In this document: positions 31,815 to 41,311 of the stretch, one piece after another
Layout: each line of letters begins with the position of its first letter
Numbering within the stretch: the stretch's first letter is position 1
Origin: Candidatus Endomicrobium neocapritermitis
GTDB lineage: Bacteria > Elusimicrobiota > Endomicrobiia > Endomicrobiales > Endomicrobiaceae
Length of the DNA: 53,597 nt
Reading direction: 5' to 3'
NCBI GenBank assembly: GCA_009778325.1
Contig: WRJZ01000038.1
Coordinates: 1-53,597, forward strand
Position numbers and translations under genes: made by a program
The notes under the pieces: generated by a model
What the model was told of the DNA's origin: nothing
The model's input: only the letters and a program-made list of their open reading frames with translations
Databases searched by the model: none

Positions 31815-33291
31815 AACTAATACGGGATTAATCGAAAAAGTCAGGCTTGCGATAAGAAAGTTTCTTATCGCAACGGCAAGAAAGCTTGCCGCCGAAAAGC
31901 CGAAAGGTCCGGCAATAAGAAACGCCAGGAATCTTCTTGTAAAGGAGATAAGAATACCGAGAGCTCTTTCGGCGTCAATAACGGTAATAATAATTTCGCT
32001 TATGTTTTCAATGCAGTTCGGGTTCGGATACAGAACGGTTATTGCCGTTTTTCTGTTTGTCGCCGGCGCCGCGGCTTTTTTCGTGATGCGCACGAAAGAT
32101 AAAGAAAAAGATATTTTGGCGGACAGCGACGCCGTAGTTTTGATATGTCTGCTTTTTGTAATATCGCTTTTTCTTTTGCAGATTTCAAACGAATTTATTA
32201 ATGCGATGGTTTTTCCGGCGTCGGCGTTTGCCGTCATGTCGGCTATGCTTCTGTCGGAAAGAATCGGGATTGTCTATACGATAATACTAGGTTTGTTTGC
32301 CGCATTTATAGGCAATATGCGTTTTGATATATCTTTAATCATGTTTTGCGGTTCTTTCGCGGGAATAAGCGGTATCGGCAAGGTCAGGAAAAGGGCTGAT
32401 TTCGCGGCCGTGTTCATAAGAGTGGCGGCGGTTAATATTCTGGTCATATCAATGTTTTTTCTTTTACACGGTTATGAAATACATGCTTACCAGCAAAATA
32501 TTTTTTACGGAATCTTAAACGCCGCTTTTGCTTTAATACTTACTTTGGTAATGATGCCTTTTTTTGAAACATTTTTTTCAAGAACGACAAGCATTAAACT
32601 GATTGAGCTTGCCGATTTTAATAATCCGCTTCTTAAAAAGCTTATGCTTGAAGCTCCCGGCACGTATCATCATTCTTTGATGACCGCTTCCTTAGCGGAA
32701 CAGGCGGCCGAATCTATCGGAGCGAACTCGCTTTTGGCAAGGGTCAGCTCGTATTTTCACGATATAGGAAAAATAAAAGGTCCCGAATATTTTATAGAAA
32801 ACCAGAGCTCTGGAGGCGCTAATCCTCACGAAGCGCTTACGCCGGCGATGTCAAGCCTGATTTTGGTATCGCATGTAAAAGACGGCGTTGCTTTGGCAAA
32901 GAAATATAATATGGACAAAGCCATATTAGATAATATTGAGCAGCATCACGGAACGACTACTATGCATTTCTTTTATCATAAAGCTTTGGAATCAAAAAAA
33001 GATATAGATATGGAGAATTTCAGGTATCCGGGACCAAAACCGCAGACAAAAGAAGCGGCAATTCTTATGATAGCCGATTCATCCGAAGCTGCGTGCAGGG
33101 CGATTGACGATCCGACGGCCGTAAGAATAAGGGAAACTGTTGAAAGAATAATAAATAATAAATTTACGGACGGGCAGTTTTCCGAATGCCCCATAACGCT
33201 GAGAGATTTGCAGATTATAGGCGACAGCGTGATTTCGTCGCTTATAGGAATATATCATGCGAGGATTGAATACAAAGAAAAAGACAATTAA
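31804..33291 (+). CDS. HDIG-domain membrane phosphodiesterase (PgpH-like, short)
   Basis: Likely a cyclic dinucleotide (c-di-AMP in known PgpH proteins) phosphodiesterase in the membrane. The ATG at 31804, with AAGGA upstream, is preferred over 31792, giving 495 aa. After a basic start come roughly six to seven hydrophobic helices (about residues 55-255, the 7TMR region). The cytoplasmic HD domain follows (about 285-450), with HHSLM, FHDIGK, HV and QHHGT metal ligands. The usual large extracellular N-terminal domain of PgpH is missing, so the protein is shorter than the typical 700 or so residues. Position between phoH and ybeY is conserved in many bacteria. Substrate is inferred from the family. 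Confidence 0.88.
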   Translation: MNNKTNTGLIEKVRLAIRKFLIATARKLAAEKPKGPAIRNARNLLVKEIRIPRALSASITVIIISLMFSMQFGFGYRTVIAVFLFVAGAAAFFVMRTKDKEKDILADSDAVVLICLLFVISLFLLQISNEFINAMVFPASAFAVMSAMLLSERIGIVYTIILGLFAAFIGNMRFDISLIMFCGSFAGISGIGKVRKRADFAAVFIRVAAVNILVISMFFLLHGYEIHAYQQNIFYGILNAAFALILTLVMMPFFETFFSRTTSIKLIELADFNNPLLKKLMLEAPGTYHHSLMTASLAEQAAESIGANSLLARVSSYFHDIGKIKGPEYFIENQSSGGANPHEALTPAMSSLILVSHVKDGVALAKKYNMDKAILDNIEQHHGTTTMHFFYHKALESKKDIDMENFRYPGPKPQTKEAAILMIADSSEAACRAIDDPTAVRIRETVERIINNKFTDGQFSECPITLRDLQIIGDSVISSLIGIYHARIEYKEKDN

Positions 33292-33401
33292 TAATTAACA
33301 GTTAACAATGAACAATGTAGGAGCGCGCAATGCGCGCGGATAAATATTGCGGCTGTGCCGCTCAATAATTGTTAATTATTATTTGTTAATTGTTAATTGA
33401 A
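33288..33401. repeat. Intergenic palindrome, 'gttaacaatgaac' type (before ybeY)
   Basis: The left arm (aattaataattaacagttaa and onward) pairs with the right arm (attgttaattattatttgtt and onward). The centre holds gcgcgcaatgcgcgcggata, similar to the centre of 30752-30876, plus gcggctgtgccgc. It continues to the ybeY start, again without a Shine-Dalgarno sequence. Confidence 0.85.
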
Positions 33402-33403
33402 CT

Positions 33404-33808
33404 ATGAAAACCATAAACTTTATTAAATTTCCTAAATCTCATGAGCCTCTTTTGAAAAAGGCCGTTTTGCTTACTTTGAAATCCGAAAAAATAAAAAAGT
33501 ATCAGATTAATTTCATAATGGTAAGCGACGCCGAAATAAAAAAACTTAACATAAAATACAGAAAAACCCGCAGAATTACGGATGTTATATCTTTTCTTGT
33601 GGCGCCTGAAATGTTTATCGGGGATATTTATATTTCGGAAGGACGCTCAAAAAAACAAGCAAAAAGATACGGAAATACCTGGCGGCAGGAACTTGCTTAT
33701 CTGGCCATTCACGGGACGCTTCATCTTTGCGGATATACGGATTACGATCCGGAAAACAAAACTAAAATGTTTTCCAAACAGGATAAAATTTTTAAATGTT
33801 TATTTTAA
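33404..33808 (+). CDS. ybeY: Endoribonuclease YbeY (rRNA maturation factor)
   Basis: YbeY is a zinc endoribonuclease in 16S rRNA maturation and ribosome quality control. It has 134 aa, somewhat short. The zinc motif is HGTLHLCGYTD (His103, His107, Asp113): the third ligand is Asp where most members have His. A similar GYKD form is common in Bacteroidetes, so the protein is probably functional. TDVISF upstream is also conserved. No ribosome binding site is visible. It overlaps the next gene by 13 nt. Confidence 0.92.
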   Translation: MKTINFIKFPKSHEPLLKKAVLLTLKSEKIKKYQINFIMVSDAEIKKLNIKYRKTRRITDVISFLVAPEMFIGDIYISEGRSKKQAKRYGNTWRQELAYLAIHGTLHLCGYTDYDPENKTKMFSKQDKIFKCLF

Positions 33809-34797
33809 TTGCTTTTATCTTTCTTTTATGTTTTATCACGGTTGCCGCGTGGACGTCGGCCGCGGAAATCGGAGTTACCAGCCTTTCTAAATACAGGGTA
33901 AAAAAACTTATAGCGCAAAACCCAAAACTTTCCACAACATTGACCGACTGGCTTGAGCATCCTTATTATCTCATTACCGCTTTGCTTACGGCAAGCGTTA
34001 TTGCCGATATAACCATAAGCTTTTTGTCGACCTATATTATGACCGAAGTTTTTAATATGTTTAACAGACACACCGTTGAGTTTGTCGCATGGGCGCTTAC
34101 GTCTTTTATAGTTATTATTATAGGGGAAATCACTCCGAAATTTTATGCAAGGTCAAATTCGGAAAGAGTAACGGCTTTTTCCGTTCCTATTTTGAATAAA
34201 ATGGAAAAAATAATGAGACCGTTTTTGTATCCTATTATAAAGCTCACGGAATTTTTGTCTCCTAAAACGTCTGAAATGTTTTCATCGGAATTGAGCAAAG
34301 AAGAGGTGGAAAGCCTTCTTTCCGAGGGAGATCATGCGGGCGCTATAGATAAAGATACCAGCAGCATGCTGGAACGCACGTTAAAATTCGGCGATTTGTC
34401 GGTGAAAAGAATAATGACTCCTTTTAACGCGATAGATTCGCTTGACATTACGCTTGACGAAGAAGTGTTCCTTGATTTGGCTGTTGAAACTTCAAGAAGC
34501 CGCATTCCCGTGTACGCAAGCAAAAAAGACAATATAATCGGATACATACACATAAAAGATATTCTTTGGGCATGGCAGGAAAATAAAGGGCATTTTGTCC
34601 GCTCTTTGGTTAAGCCTCCGTATTTCGTGAGCGAGAATAAAAAAATCAATGATTTGCTTAAAGAGTTTCAGCGCGGTAAAACGCATATGGCTTTTGTCAA
34701 AGACGCAAATGACAATATAACCGGAATGGTGACGCTGGAAGATATTATCGAAGAAGTCGTAGGCGAAATTTTAGACGAATACGAGTTTGAAGAATGA
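33796..34797 (+). CDS. CNNM/DUF21 membrane protein with CBS pair
   Basis: It has 333 aa. N-terminal hydrophobic helices form the DUF21 (CNNM) transmembrane domain (about residues 1-150), followed by two CBS domains (KRIMTPFNAIDSLD and MAFVKDANDNITGMVTLEDIIEEVVGEI). It lacks the C-terminal CorC/HlyC domain, ending soon after the second CBS. Relatives are linked to magnesium or cobalt transport or resistance and were once called hemolysins. The start lies inside the ybeY end. Its stop overlaps the next start as ATGA. Confidence 0.88.
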   Translation: MFILIAFIFLLCFITVAAWTSAAEIGVTSLSKYRVKKLIAQNPKLSTTLTDWLEHPYYLITALLTASVIADITISFLSTYIMTEVFNMFNRHTVEFVAWALTSFIVIIIGEITPKFYARSNSERVTAFSVPILNKMEKIMRPFLYPIIKLTEFLSPKTSEMFSSELSKEEVESLLSEGDHAGAIDKDTSSMLERTLKFGDLSVKRIMTPFNAIDSLDITLDEEVFLDLAVETSRSRIPVYASKKDNIIGYIHIKDILWAWQENKGHFVRSLVKPPYFVSENKKINDLLKEFQRGKTHMAFVKDANDNITGMVTLEDIIEEVVGEILDEYEFEE

Positions 34798-36071
34798 TAA
34801 CAATAATAATTTTAAAGATCATTTTATTTGTTTTGCTTTTATCGATGCTGGCTTTTTTCAACGGCGCCGAGACGGCGATTACAAGCCTCTCAAACGCTTA
34901 TCTCAGGCGGGTGAAAGAAAAGCAGGCAAAAAATTACGCCTATATAACTTTTTGGGAAAATCATTCCGATGAAATAATGACGACGATGATGATAGGCATG
35001 AATCTTTCTATCGTCGGCATGGGCGTCGTATCGTCGTCTTTGGCTTTTGATGTCGCCGAAAAATTAGAAGTGCAAAGCAAGTATCCGGCTTTTATTTTTA
35101 CAACGATTTCAATAGTCGCCGCTTTAGTCGCAGGAAGCATATTTCCTAAAACTTTCGCCAGATATAACGCCGAAAAAATAGGGATTGCGGTTCTTCCCGC
35201 GGTGATCAGGATAAGCAAGATGTTAAAGATCGCAAATACTTTTTTTTCCGGGATATCTAACCGTATTTTAAATATCTTTTTAAAAAAGAAGGAAACGCAG
35301 CAGGTTAAAGCTGACGAAATAGATTTTCTTCTTTCAAACGAAAATACTTCTCCGCTGCCGGACGATTCAAGAGAGCTTGTCAGCAATATAATGGATTTTA
35401 AAGACCGCAGGGTATCTCAGGTTATGGTGCCAAGATCTGAAATTTTTGCCGTAAATATCAAAGACGGCAAAGAAGCTATTATAAAAAAGATAATCGACAC
35501 CGAATTTTCGCGGGTTCCGGTTTACAGGGAAAATTTGAATAATATAATAGGAGTTATATACAGTAAAGATTTGGCAATCGCGTGGAGAAGTTCCGATGTC
35601 ATAGCGGTAGAAGATTTGATAAGACCGGTGCATTATGTTCCCGAGAATGCCAAAGTGAGCAAGATATTAAAAGAGTTCAGAACCGGACATCATCATATAG
35701 CCATAGTCGTTGACGAGTTCGGCTCTACGATAGGCGTTGCTTCCATAGAAGACCTTATAGAAGAGATTGTCGGCGAAGTTTGGGACGAATACGATGAATC
35801 GGATATGAATGAAAAAACAGTCGTTACTTTACGAGACGGTTCATATCTTGTGCAGGCTTCCGAAGCAATATCAGATTTTAACGATAAACTGAACTTGAAT
35901 ATTCCGGACGAAGATTATACTACCGTAAACGGATGGGTCTTAGAAATTTTCGGGCGAATCCCTAAGAACGGCGAGAAGATTAAATGGCGGAATCTGGAAA
36001 TAGAAATTCAGGATGCCGATGAGAAAAAAGTGAACAGAATTATTTTACGGCAATTAACAATGAATAATTAA
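34794..36071 (+). CDS. CNNM/DUF21-CBS-CorC_HlyC membrane protein
   Basis: It has 425 aa and starts in an ATGA overlap with the preceding paralogue, so the two are translationally coupled and may form a heterodimer. The DUF21 domain (about 1-180) has NGAETAITSLS at its start. The CBS pair includes VSQVMVPRSEIFAV and IAIVVDEFGSTIGVASIEDLIEEIVGE. A complete C-terminal CorC/HlyC domain follows (SDFNDKLNLNIPDEDYTTVNGWVLE). The last five or so residues (QLTMNN) come from the following intergenic repeat. Function as in the family: a putative Mg/Co transport or efflux regulator. Confidence 0.9.
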   Translation: MITIIILKIILFVLLLSMLAFFNGAETAITSLSNAYLRRVKEKQAKNYAYITFWENHSDEIMTTMMIGMNLSIVGMGVVSSSLAFDVAEKLEVQSKYPAFIFTTISIVAALVAGSIFPKTFARYNAEKIGIAVLPAVIRISKMLKIANTFFSGISNRILNIFLKKKETQQVKADEIDFLLSNENTSPLPDDSRELVSNIMDFKDRRVSQVMVPRSEIFAVNIKDGKEAIIKKIIDTEFSRVPVYRENLNNIIGVIYSKDLAIAWRSSDVIAVEDLIRPVHYVPENAKVSKILKEFRTGHHHIAIVVDEFGSTIGVASIEDLIEEIVGEVWDEYDESDMNEKTVVTLRDGSYLVQASEAISDFNDKLNLNIPDEDYTTVNGWVLEIFGRIPKNGEKIKWRNLEIEIQDADEKKVNRIILRQLTMNN

Positions 36072-36175
36072 TAATGAATAATTATTGTGTTTTCGCTTTG
36101 CGAAAACCTGTTAATAGGTTTCGGCTTTGCCGAAACTCCGACATTGTTAATTATTAATTATTAATTGTTAATTGG
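36048..36175. repeat. Long intergenic palindrome, 'gttaacaattaat' type (before recO)
   Basis: The left arm starts cggcaattaacaatgaataa in the coding end of the CBS gene. The right arm (about 36142-36173) is its inverse. Internal hairpins are gttttcgc/gcgaaaac and gtttcggc/gccgaaac. It provides the sequence up to the recO ribosome binding site. Confidence 0.88.
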
Positions 36176-36183
36176 AGTTTAAG

Positions 36184-36834
36184 TTGTACTATACAATTAA
36201 AGGTCTTGTATTAAACAGTAATATCCATTCGGAGTCCGACAAAGTTATAACCGCTTATACATATGAGTGGGGGAAAATCCATGCTGTTGTCCCAAGCGCG
36301 AAAAAAATTGCGGCAAAGCTTGCAGCGGCTACGGAACCTCTTACTGAAAGCGAGTTTATGTTTTTCCAAAGCCATCCTTCGATGCGTCCTAAAATTACCG
36401 GAGCAAATATAATAAATAATAATACGGCGGTAAAAGCGGATTTTAAAAGGAATCTTTACGCACTGTATGCTGCCGAAATAAGCGATAAATTTGCGCCTTT
36501 CAATATGGAGAATGCCGAGAAATATGAGCTGATCGTAAGAGTCTGGCAGCTGCTTGGAAACTGCAGTTCTCCCCAAAGAGTGCTTACGGCTTTTGTTTTA
36601 AGATTTCTTAAACTTTCCGGATACGGATTTACAGATTATATAAAACACAATAATTCTTTTATAGATAAAGAAATCGAAAGCGGAATCAGAAAATTTTCAA
36701 ACTGTTCGGGATATGAGGCCGACAATATATGCGAATTTGATGACGCCAAAATATGGAATTACGTTGAAAGCTATCTGGCAAATTATATAAAGAAACCGTC
36801 TGTCGGCGTATTTATGAAGAAAATTAATCTTTAA
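36184..36834 (+). CDS. recO: DNA repair protein RecO
   Basis: RecO works with RecR/RecF to load RecA on SSB-coated DNA. The best start is TTG at 36184, with GGAG (36174-36177) six bases upstream, giving 216 aa. An alternative TTG at 36172 lies in the repeat and would add four residues. The N-terminal OB fold begins YYTIKGLVLNSNIHSESDKVITAYTYEWGK, and the helical C-terminal domain includes FVLRFLKLSGYGF. The zinc-finger cysteines of some RecO proteins are not obvious. The position upstream of glyQS matches the order in Firmicutes. Confidence 0.87.
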   Translation: MYYTIKGLVLNSNIHSESDKVITAYTYEWGKIHAVVPSAKKIAAKLAAATEPLTESEFMFFQSHPSMRPKITGANIINNNTAVKADFKRNLYALYAAEISDKFAPFNMENAEKYELIVRVWQLLGNCSSPQRVLTAFVLRFLKLSGYGFTDYIKHNNSFIDKEIESGIRKFSNCSGYEADNICEFDDAKIWNYVESYLANYIKKPSVGVFMKKINL

Positions 36835-36848
36835 TTTTGTAAAATACG

Positions 36849-36957
36849 TTAAAGGCAGAAGTTGGGAAGCGGGGAAGCTGAGAAGTTGAGCAACGGCAAG
36901 GACTTTAACGACCACAGCTCCTCTCAGCTTCTCAGCTGCCTAGCCCTCTAAGCTTCT
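36849..36957. repeat. Long intergenic palindrome, 'gaagctgagaag' type (before glyQ)
   Basis: The left arm (aaaggcagaagttgggaagc and onward) and right arm (ctcctctcagcttctcagct and onward) are inverse. The centre reads gcaacggcaaggactttaac, the clearest copy of the shared core. It is nearly the same element type as 5449-5566, more than 30 kb away. Confidence 0.88.
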
Positions 36958-36971
36958 AAATCGGAGATTTT

Positions 36972-37838
36972 ATGAATTTTCAAGACACTATTATGGCATT
37001 ACACAAATTTTGGGCCAAGCAGGGCTGCCTTATTTGGCAGCCTTATGATTTGGAAAAAGGCGCGGGAACTTTTAATCCGGCGACATTTTTGAGAGCGCTC
37101 GGGCCTAAACCGTGGAACGTGGCTTATGTCGAGCCTTCAAGAAGGCCGACCGACGGAAGATACGGCGAAAATCCTAACAGGCTGCAGCATTATTATCAGT
37201 ATCAGGTTATTATGAAGCCTGCTCCGAAAGATATACAGCAAATATATCTTGAGAGTTTAAAAGCCATAGGTCTTGACCATAAAAAGCACGATATAAGATT
37301 CGTTGAAGATGACTGGGAATCTCCTACGCTTGGCGCGTGGGGACTCGGATGGGAAGTGTGGATTGACGGAATGGAAGCCACCCAGTTTACGTATTTTCAG
37401 CAGGTCGGAGGTATAAATCTTAATCCGATTTCCGTTGAAATAACATACGGCATTGAAAGGCTTGCCATGTATGTGCAAAAGAAAAACAGCGTTTATGATT
37501 TACAGTGGACGGATGACGTAACTTACGGCGATGTTCACCTTGAAGACGAAAAACAATGGTCGTTTTATAATTTTGAAACGGCCGATACCGAAATGCTTAA
37601 AAGACATTTTACCGACTGGGAAAAGGAAGCCAAAAGGTTGTCGGAAATGAATCTTCCTTTGCCGGCATATGACGCTGTTATGAAATGCTCTCACTTGTTT
37701 AACCTTTTAGACGCCAGAGGAGCGATATCCGTTTCCGAAAGAGTCGGATATGTTTTAAGAGTGCGTACGCTTGCGAAAGCCGTAGCCGAAGAATATTTGA
37801 AGATGGTTGAAAATGAAGGAGCAAAAAATGACAAATAA
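36972..37838 (+). CDS. glyQ: Glycyl-tRNA synthetase alpha subunit
   Basis: This is the catalytic subunit of the alpha2beta2 GlyRS. It has 288 aa, with CGGAG before the ATG. The sequence is highly conserved: [30 protein letters not shown] at the start, [26 protein letters not shown] in the middle (motif 2 region) and GIERLAMY as motif 3. It overlaps glyS by 11 nt. Confidence 0.98.
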   Translation: MNFQDTIMALHKFWAKQGCLIWQPYDLEKGAGTFNPATFLRALGPKPWNVAYVEPSRRPTDGRYGENPNRLQHYYQYQVIMKPAPKDIQQIYLESLKAIGLDHKKHDIRFVEDDWESPTLGAWGLGWEVWIDGMEATQFTYFQQVGGINLNPISVEITYGIERLAMYVQKKNSVYDLQWTDDVTYGDVHLEDEKQWSFYNFETADTEMLKRHFTDWEKEAKRLSEMNLPLPAYDAVMKCSHLFNLLDARGAISVSERVGYVLRVRTLAKAVAEEYLKMVENEGAKNDK

Positions 37839-39942
37839 AATTAATACGGTAAACGCATTGCTTGAAATCGGAACTGAAGAAATACCGGCGTCTTATATTG
37901 AGCCGGCATTAAAACAGATAGAAGAATTTACCGCGAAAGCTTTTATTGAGTCGGGTTTAAAATATTCTTCGTTTAAAACTTACGCTACTCCGAGAAGGCT
38001 TGTTTTGATAGTTGAAGAGCTTGCCGATAAAAGTGAAGACAGATCCGAAGAAGTAATGGGGCCTTCTCTTAAAGCCGCGAAAGACGCAGACGGAAATTTT
38101 ACGCAGGCCGCAATAGGTTTTGCCGCGAGAAACGGCGTTAAGCCCGAAAAACTTATCACAAAAACTACCGAAAAAGGCGAATATCTTTGTTTTATAAAAA
38201 AAACAAAAGGCGAAAAAACCGAAAAACTGCTTTCGTCAATATTCCACGAGATAATAAAAAATATTTCTTTTCCTAAAACTATGGTTTGGGAAGAAAGCAT
38301 GTTCAGATTCGCGCGGCCTGTAAGAAATATAATAGCTTTGTACGGCAAAAAAATAATTAAATTTCAGATTGCCGACGTGAAATCTTCAAACTGGACAATA
38401 GGGCTTCACACTTACGATAATAAAAAAATAATTATAGACGCTCCGGAAAATTACATTACGAAGATGAAAAACAAATCCGTTATCGTTGACAGGGCAGAAA
38501 GAAGGGAAACTATAAAAAAATCCATTGAAGACGTCGTCAAAAGCGTCGGCAATGTTATTTGGGATGAAGCTCTTATAGACGAAGTGAATTATCTTGTTGA
38601 ATATCCCGTGGCTGTTTTGTGTGCTTTTGACAAAAAATACCTTGACCTTCCGGCCGAAGTATTGACCGTTTGCATGAAAAAAAGCCAGAAATGTTTTGCC
38701 GTTAATGATAAAAACGGAAAATTTTCAAACTATTTTATAGGCATTAAAAACGGTGTTTCAAAATATCAGGAAGTGGCAAGAGAAGGATATGAAAAAGTTG
38801 TTGCCGCAAGACTTGCCGACGCCGAGTTTTTCTATCATAATGATTTAAAGAAGGGGCTGGAAGCAAATATTGAAAAACTGAAAGGCGTTGTTTTTCATAA
38901 AGAAATAGGAACCGTTTATGAAAAAGTTGAAAGAGTCAAACAGATTGCGGCTTTTTTCAATAAAGAATTCGGCATGAATATAGACGAAAAGGCTTTGTTT
39001 AAAGCCATTGTGCTGGCAAAAGCGGATTTGGTCAGTGAAATGGTTTTTGAATATCCCGAACTTCAGGGAGTTATGGGAAAAATTTATGCCCAAAAATTAG
39101 GCGAAAGCGCGGATGTTGCCTTGGCGGTTGAACAGCACTACTGGCCTTTAAGCGCCGGAGGGAAACTGCCTGAAAACAGAATAGCGTTTTTAATATCGCT
39201 TGCAGACAAAATAGATACTCTTGCCGCGAACTTTTCTATCGGTCTTGAGCCTTCGGGTTCTGCGGATCCTTACGGTTTGAGAAGAGCGGGAATAGGGTTT
39301 ATAAGAATGATAACCGAAAACCTTCCCAAACAGGATTTGGCGCACGCTTTAGATAAAGCTTTTGATAATCTGCCTTCAAGCGTAAAGAATAATCCGAAAT
39401 TCCAGCAGGCAAGAGAAAAGCTTTCGGCATTTTTTTGGCAGAGAGTGGAAAGTATTTTGGAGGCCGAAGGATATGCCGCGGATGAAGTAAAAGCTGTTGT
39501 AAATGCGTCCAAAGGCGGAAGAGTAAAGGCTTTGGGAACGCTTCAGCCCAGGCTTGACGCTTTAAGGGGCGCAAGGCAGAAAGGCGATTTTGCGGCAATA
39601 GCCGAAGCTTTTAAAAGAATAAACAATATTATCAATCAGGCAAAAAAACAAAATATTACTATACCTGAAAGCGTTGACGAACAGCTTTTTGCCGATGAAG
39701 CCGAGAAGAGTCTTTATTCTGCCGCTCAAAAGACGAATGCGGGATCACAGGAATATATTTCAAAAGGCGAATATGACAAAGTTTTTGATAAAGTGCTTGA
39801 AATAAAACCTGTTATCGATAATTTCTTTGAAAAAGTTATGGTTATGGATAAAGACGAAAACGTAAAGAAAAACAGATTTGCGCTGTTAAATTCGGTTAAA
39901 AATATATTCTCTTCATTCATAGATTTTTCGGCTCTGCAGTAA
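37828..39942 (+). CDS. glyS: Glycyl-tRNA synthetase beta subunit
   Basis: This is the tRNA-binding subunit of the alpha2beta2 GlyRS. The ATG at 37828 follows GAAGGAG inside the glyQ end; an upstream start at 37807 lacks support. It has 704 aa. [18 protein letters not shown] at the N-terminus is a family hallmark. The middle has a B3/B4-like region and an HD-like domain ([20 protein letters not shown]), with a C-terminal anticodon-binding-like domain. The length is normal. It is the last gene of the housekeeping cluster. Confidence 0.97.
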   Translation: MTNKINTVNALLEIGTEEIPASYIEPALKQIEEFTAKAFIESGLKYSSFKTYATPRRLVLIVEELADKSEDRSEEVMGPSLKAAKDADGNFTQAAIGFAARNGVKPEKLITKTTEKGEYLCFIKKTKGEKTEKLLSSIFHEIIKNISFPKTMVWEESMFRFARPVRNIIALYGKKIIKFQIADVKSSNWTIGLHTYDNKKIIIDAPENYITKMKNKSVIVDRAERRETIKKSIEDVVKSVGNVIWDEALIDEVNYLVEYPVAVLCAFDKKYLDLPAEVLTVCMKKSQKCFAVNDKNGKFSNYFIGIKNGVSKYQEVAREGYEKVVAARLADAEFFYHNDLKKGLEANIEKLKGVVFHKEIGTVYEKVERVKQIAAFFNKEFGMNIDEKALFKAIVLAKADLVSEMVFEYPELQGVMGKIYAQKLGESADVALAVEQHYWPLSAGGKLPENRIAFLISLADKIDTLAANFSIGLEPSGSADPYGLRRAGIGFIRMITENLPKQDLAHALDKAFDNLPSSVKNNPKFQQAREKLSAFFWQRVESILEAEGYAADEVKAVVNASKGGRVKALGTLQPRLDALRGARQKGDFAAIAEAFKRINNIINQAKKQNITIPESVDEQLFADEAEKSLYSAAQKTNAGSQEYISKGEYDKVFDKVLEIKPVIDNFFEKVMVMDKDENVKKNRFALLNSVKNIFSSFIDFSALQ

Positions 39943-40098
39943 AGGCAATTACGAATTACGAATGACGAATTGGGCTTTTTAAAATCCATCTCTTTGTCAT
40001 TGCGGGCTTGACCCGCAATCTATGATTTGCGACGAGATTGCGGCTCGGAGGCCGCAATGACGACACGGAAAAGAGATCATCTTAGTAATTCGGTTTTT
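39943..40098. repeat. Composite intergenic palindrome after glyS
   Basis: The outer left arm is aaaggcaattacgaattacg and onward, with a short inverse at about 40084. An inner pair, 40001-40020 (tctttgtcattgcgggcttg) and about 40038-40076, has the form seen in widely known intergenic repeats with tcattgcgg...ccgcaatga ends. The element joins two repeat types at the boundary between housekeeping and glycan genes. No separate intrinsic terminator is seen. Confidence 0.8.
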
Positions 40099-40114
40099 TT
40101 AAGGATATGACTTT

Positions 40115-41311
40115 ATGCATGTTAAAAAAAAATGCTTGCTGATACTCCCTCGTAAGATATTTCCTTATGTCGGAGGGTATCCTCAGAAAAATAAAAAACT
40201 TATAGAAATTCTTAATAAACATTATGACTTAAGCGTTGTGATTATATCGAACAGTAAAATAACCTCGGAAGAGAAAGATTTTTTTAATAATAATACCGCT
40301 GAATTTTATTATTTTACGATTTCCAAATTAAAATATTTGTGTAAAGCGTTTTTGTCGGTTTTTTCAAGAGAATCCGTTCATGTGGCGTATTTTTATTTTG
40401 ATGAAGTCAGCAGTATTATTGACAAAATACTTCCGCAGCAGGATATTGCCGTGGGCGTTTATGTGCGGACAATGAAATATCTTCAAAATGCGCCGGATAA
40501 CTGCAAAGTAATATTTGATATGACGGACTCAATCGGACTTAATTATAAAAATTCGCAAAAACTTGTAAGTTCTCTTTTTTGGCGGCTATTTTATATGTTT
40601 GAATCCGGAAAATTGTTGCGGCATGAAAAATATTGGGTAGAGCGCGCAGATGTTACATTGCTTTTTAACAGGGATGAGCGTGATTATTGGCAAAAGTACG
40701 GAAATGCGCGTTTAGTACCGCACGGAGTTAATGAAAAATTGTTAACTTACAATACTTACTCAGAAAAATATGATAAATCGGTTGTTTTTCTGGGAAAGAT
40801 GGATTATCAGCCGAATATTGACGCGGTTAAATGGTATGTCAAAAATATTCACGGCAAAATAGGCTCTAAAATACCGTTTATTATAGCCGGAGCATGTCCT
40901 ACTCATGAAATTTTTAAATTAGCGGAAAATAATTCAAATATCACTGTTACGGGTTTTGTTGAAGACCCTTTTGTGATTTTAAAGTCCGCAATGGCCGTAG
41001 TTGCCCCGATGCAGACAGGCTCGGGTATTCAGAATAAAGTTTTAGAAGCTATGGCGCTCGGCTCAATCAATGTGATTACTCCTTTGGCTGCCAAAGCGAT
41101 TGTCGGCGCGGAGGATGGAAAAGATTTTCTAATAGCCGGTAACGCTCAAGAGTTTTGTGAAAAAATTACCGATATAGCTGATAATCCCGGCAAATACGGT
41201 AAGATTAAAACATCTTCACGCGAATTTATTGCAAAAAATTACACTTGGCAAAACTATGAGCATGTGTATATAAGCGAAATAGAAAGGACTACTCGTAATG
41301 CAAAACATTAA
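40115..41311 (+). CDS. Glycosyltransferase family 4-like
   Basis: It has 398 aa, with AAGGA nine bases before the ATG. The GT-B fold is seen from the N-terminal LLILPRKIFPYVGGYPQKN and the C-terminal donor domain: RLVPHGVN, VVFLGKMDYQPNIDAVKWY, IIAGACPTHE, VTGFVEDP, and MQTGSGIQNKVLEAMALG, which holds the family Glu. It resembles exopolysaccharide-associated sugar transferases. Donor and acceptor are unknown. It starts a + strand glycan operon and overlaps the next gene by 14 nt. Confidence 0.85.
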   Translation: MHVKKKCLLILPRKIFPYVGGYPQKNKKLIEILNKHYDLSVVIISNSKITSEEKDFFNNNTAEFYYFTISKLKYLCKAFLSVFSRESVHVAYFYFDEVSSIIDKILPQQDIAVGVYVRTMKYLQNAPDNCKVIFDMTDSIGLNYKNSQKLVSSLFWRLFYMFESGKLLRHEKYWVERADVTLLFNRDERDYWQKYGNARLVPHGVNEKLLTYNTYSEKYDKSVVFLGKMDYQPNIDAVKWYVKNIHGKIGSKIPFIIAGACPTHEIFKLAENNSNITVTGFVEDPFVILKSAMAVVAPMQTGSGIQNKVLEAMALGSINVITPLAAKAIVGAEDGKDFLIAGNAQEFCEKITDIADNPGKYGKIKTSSREFIAKNYTWQNYEHVYISEIERTTRNAKH

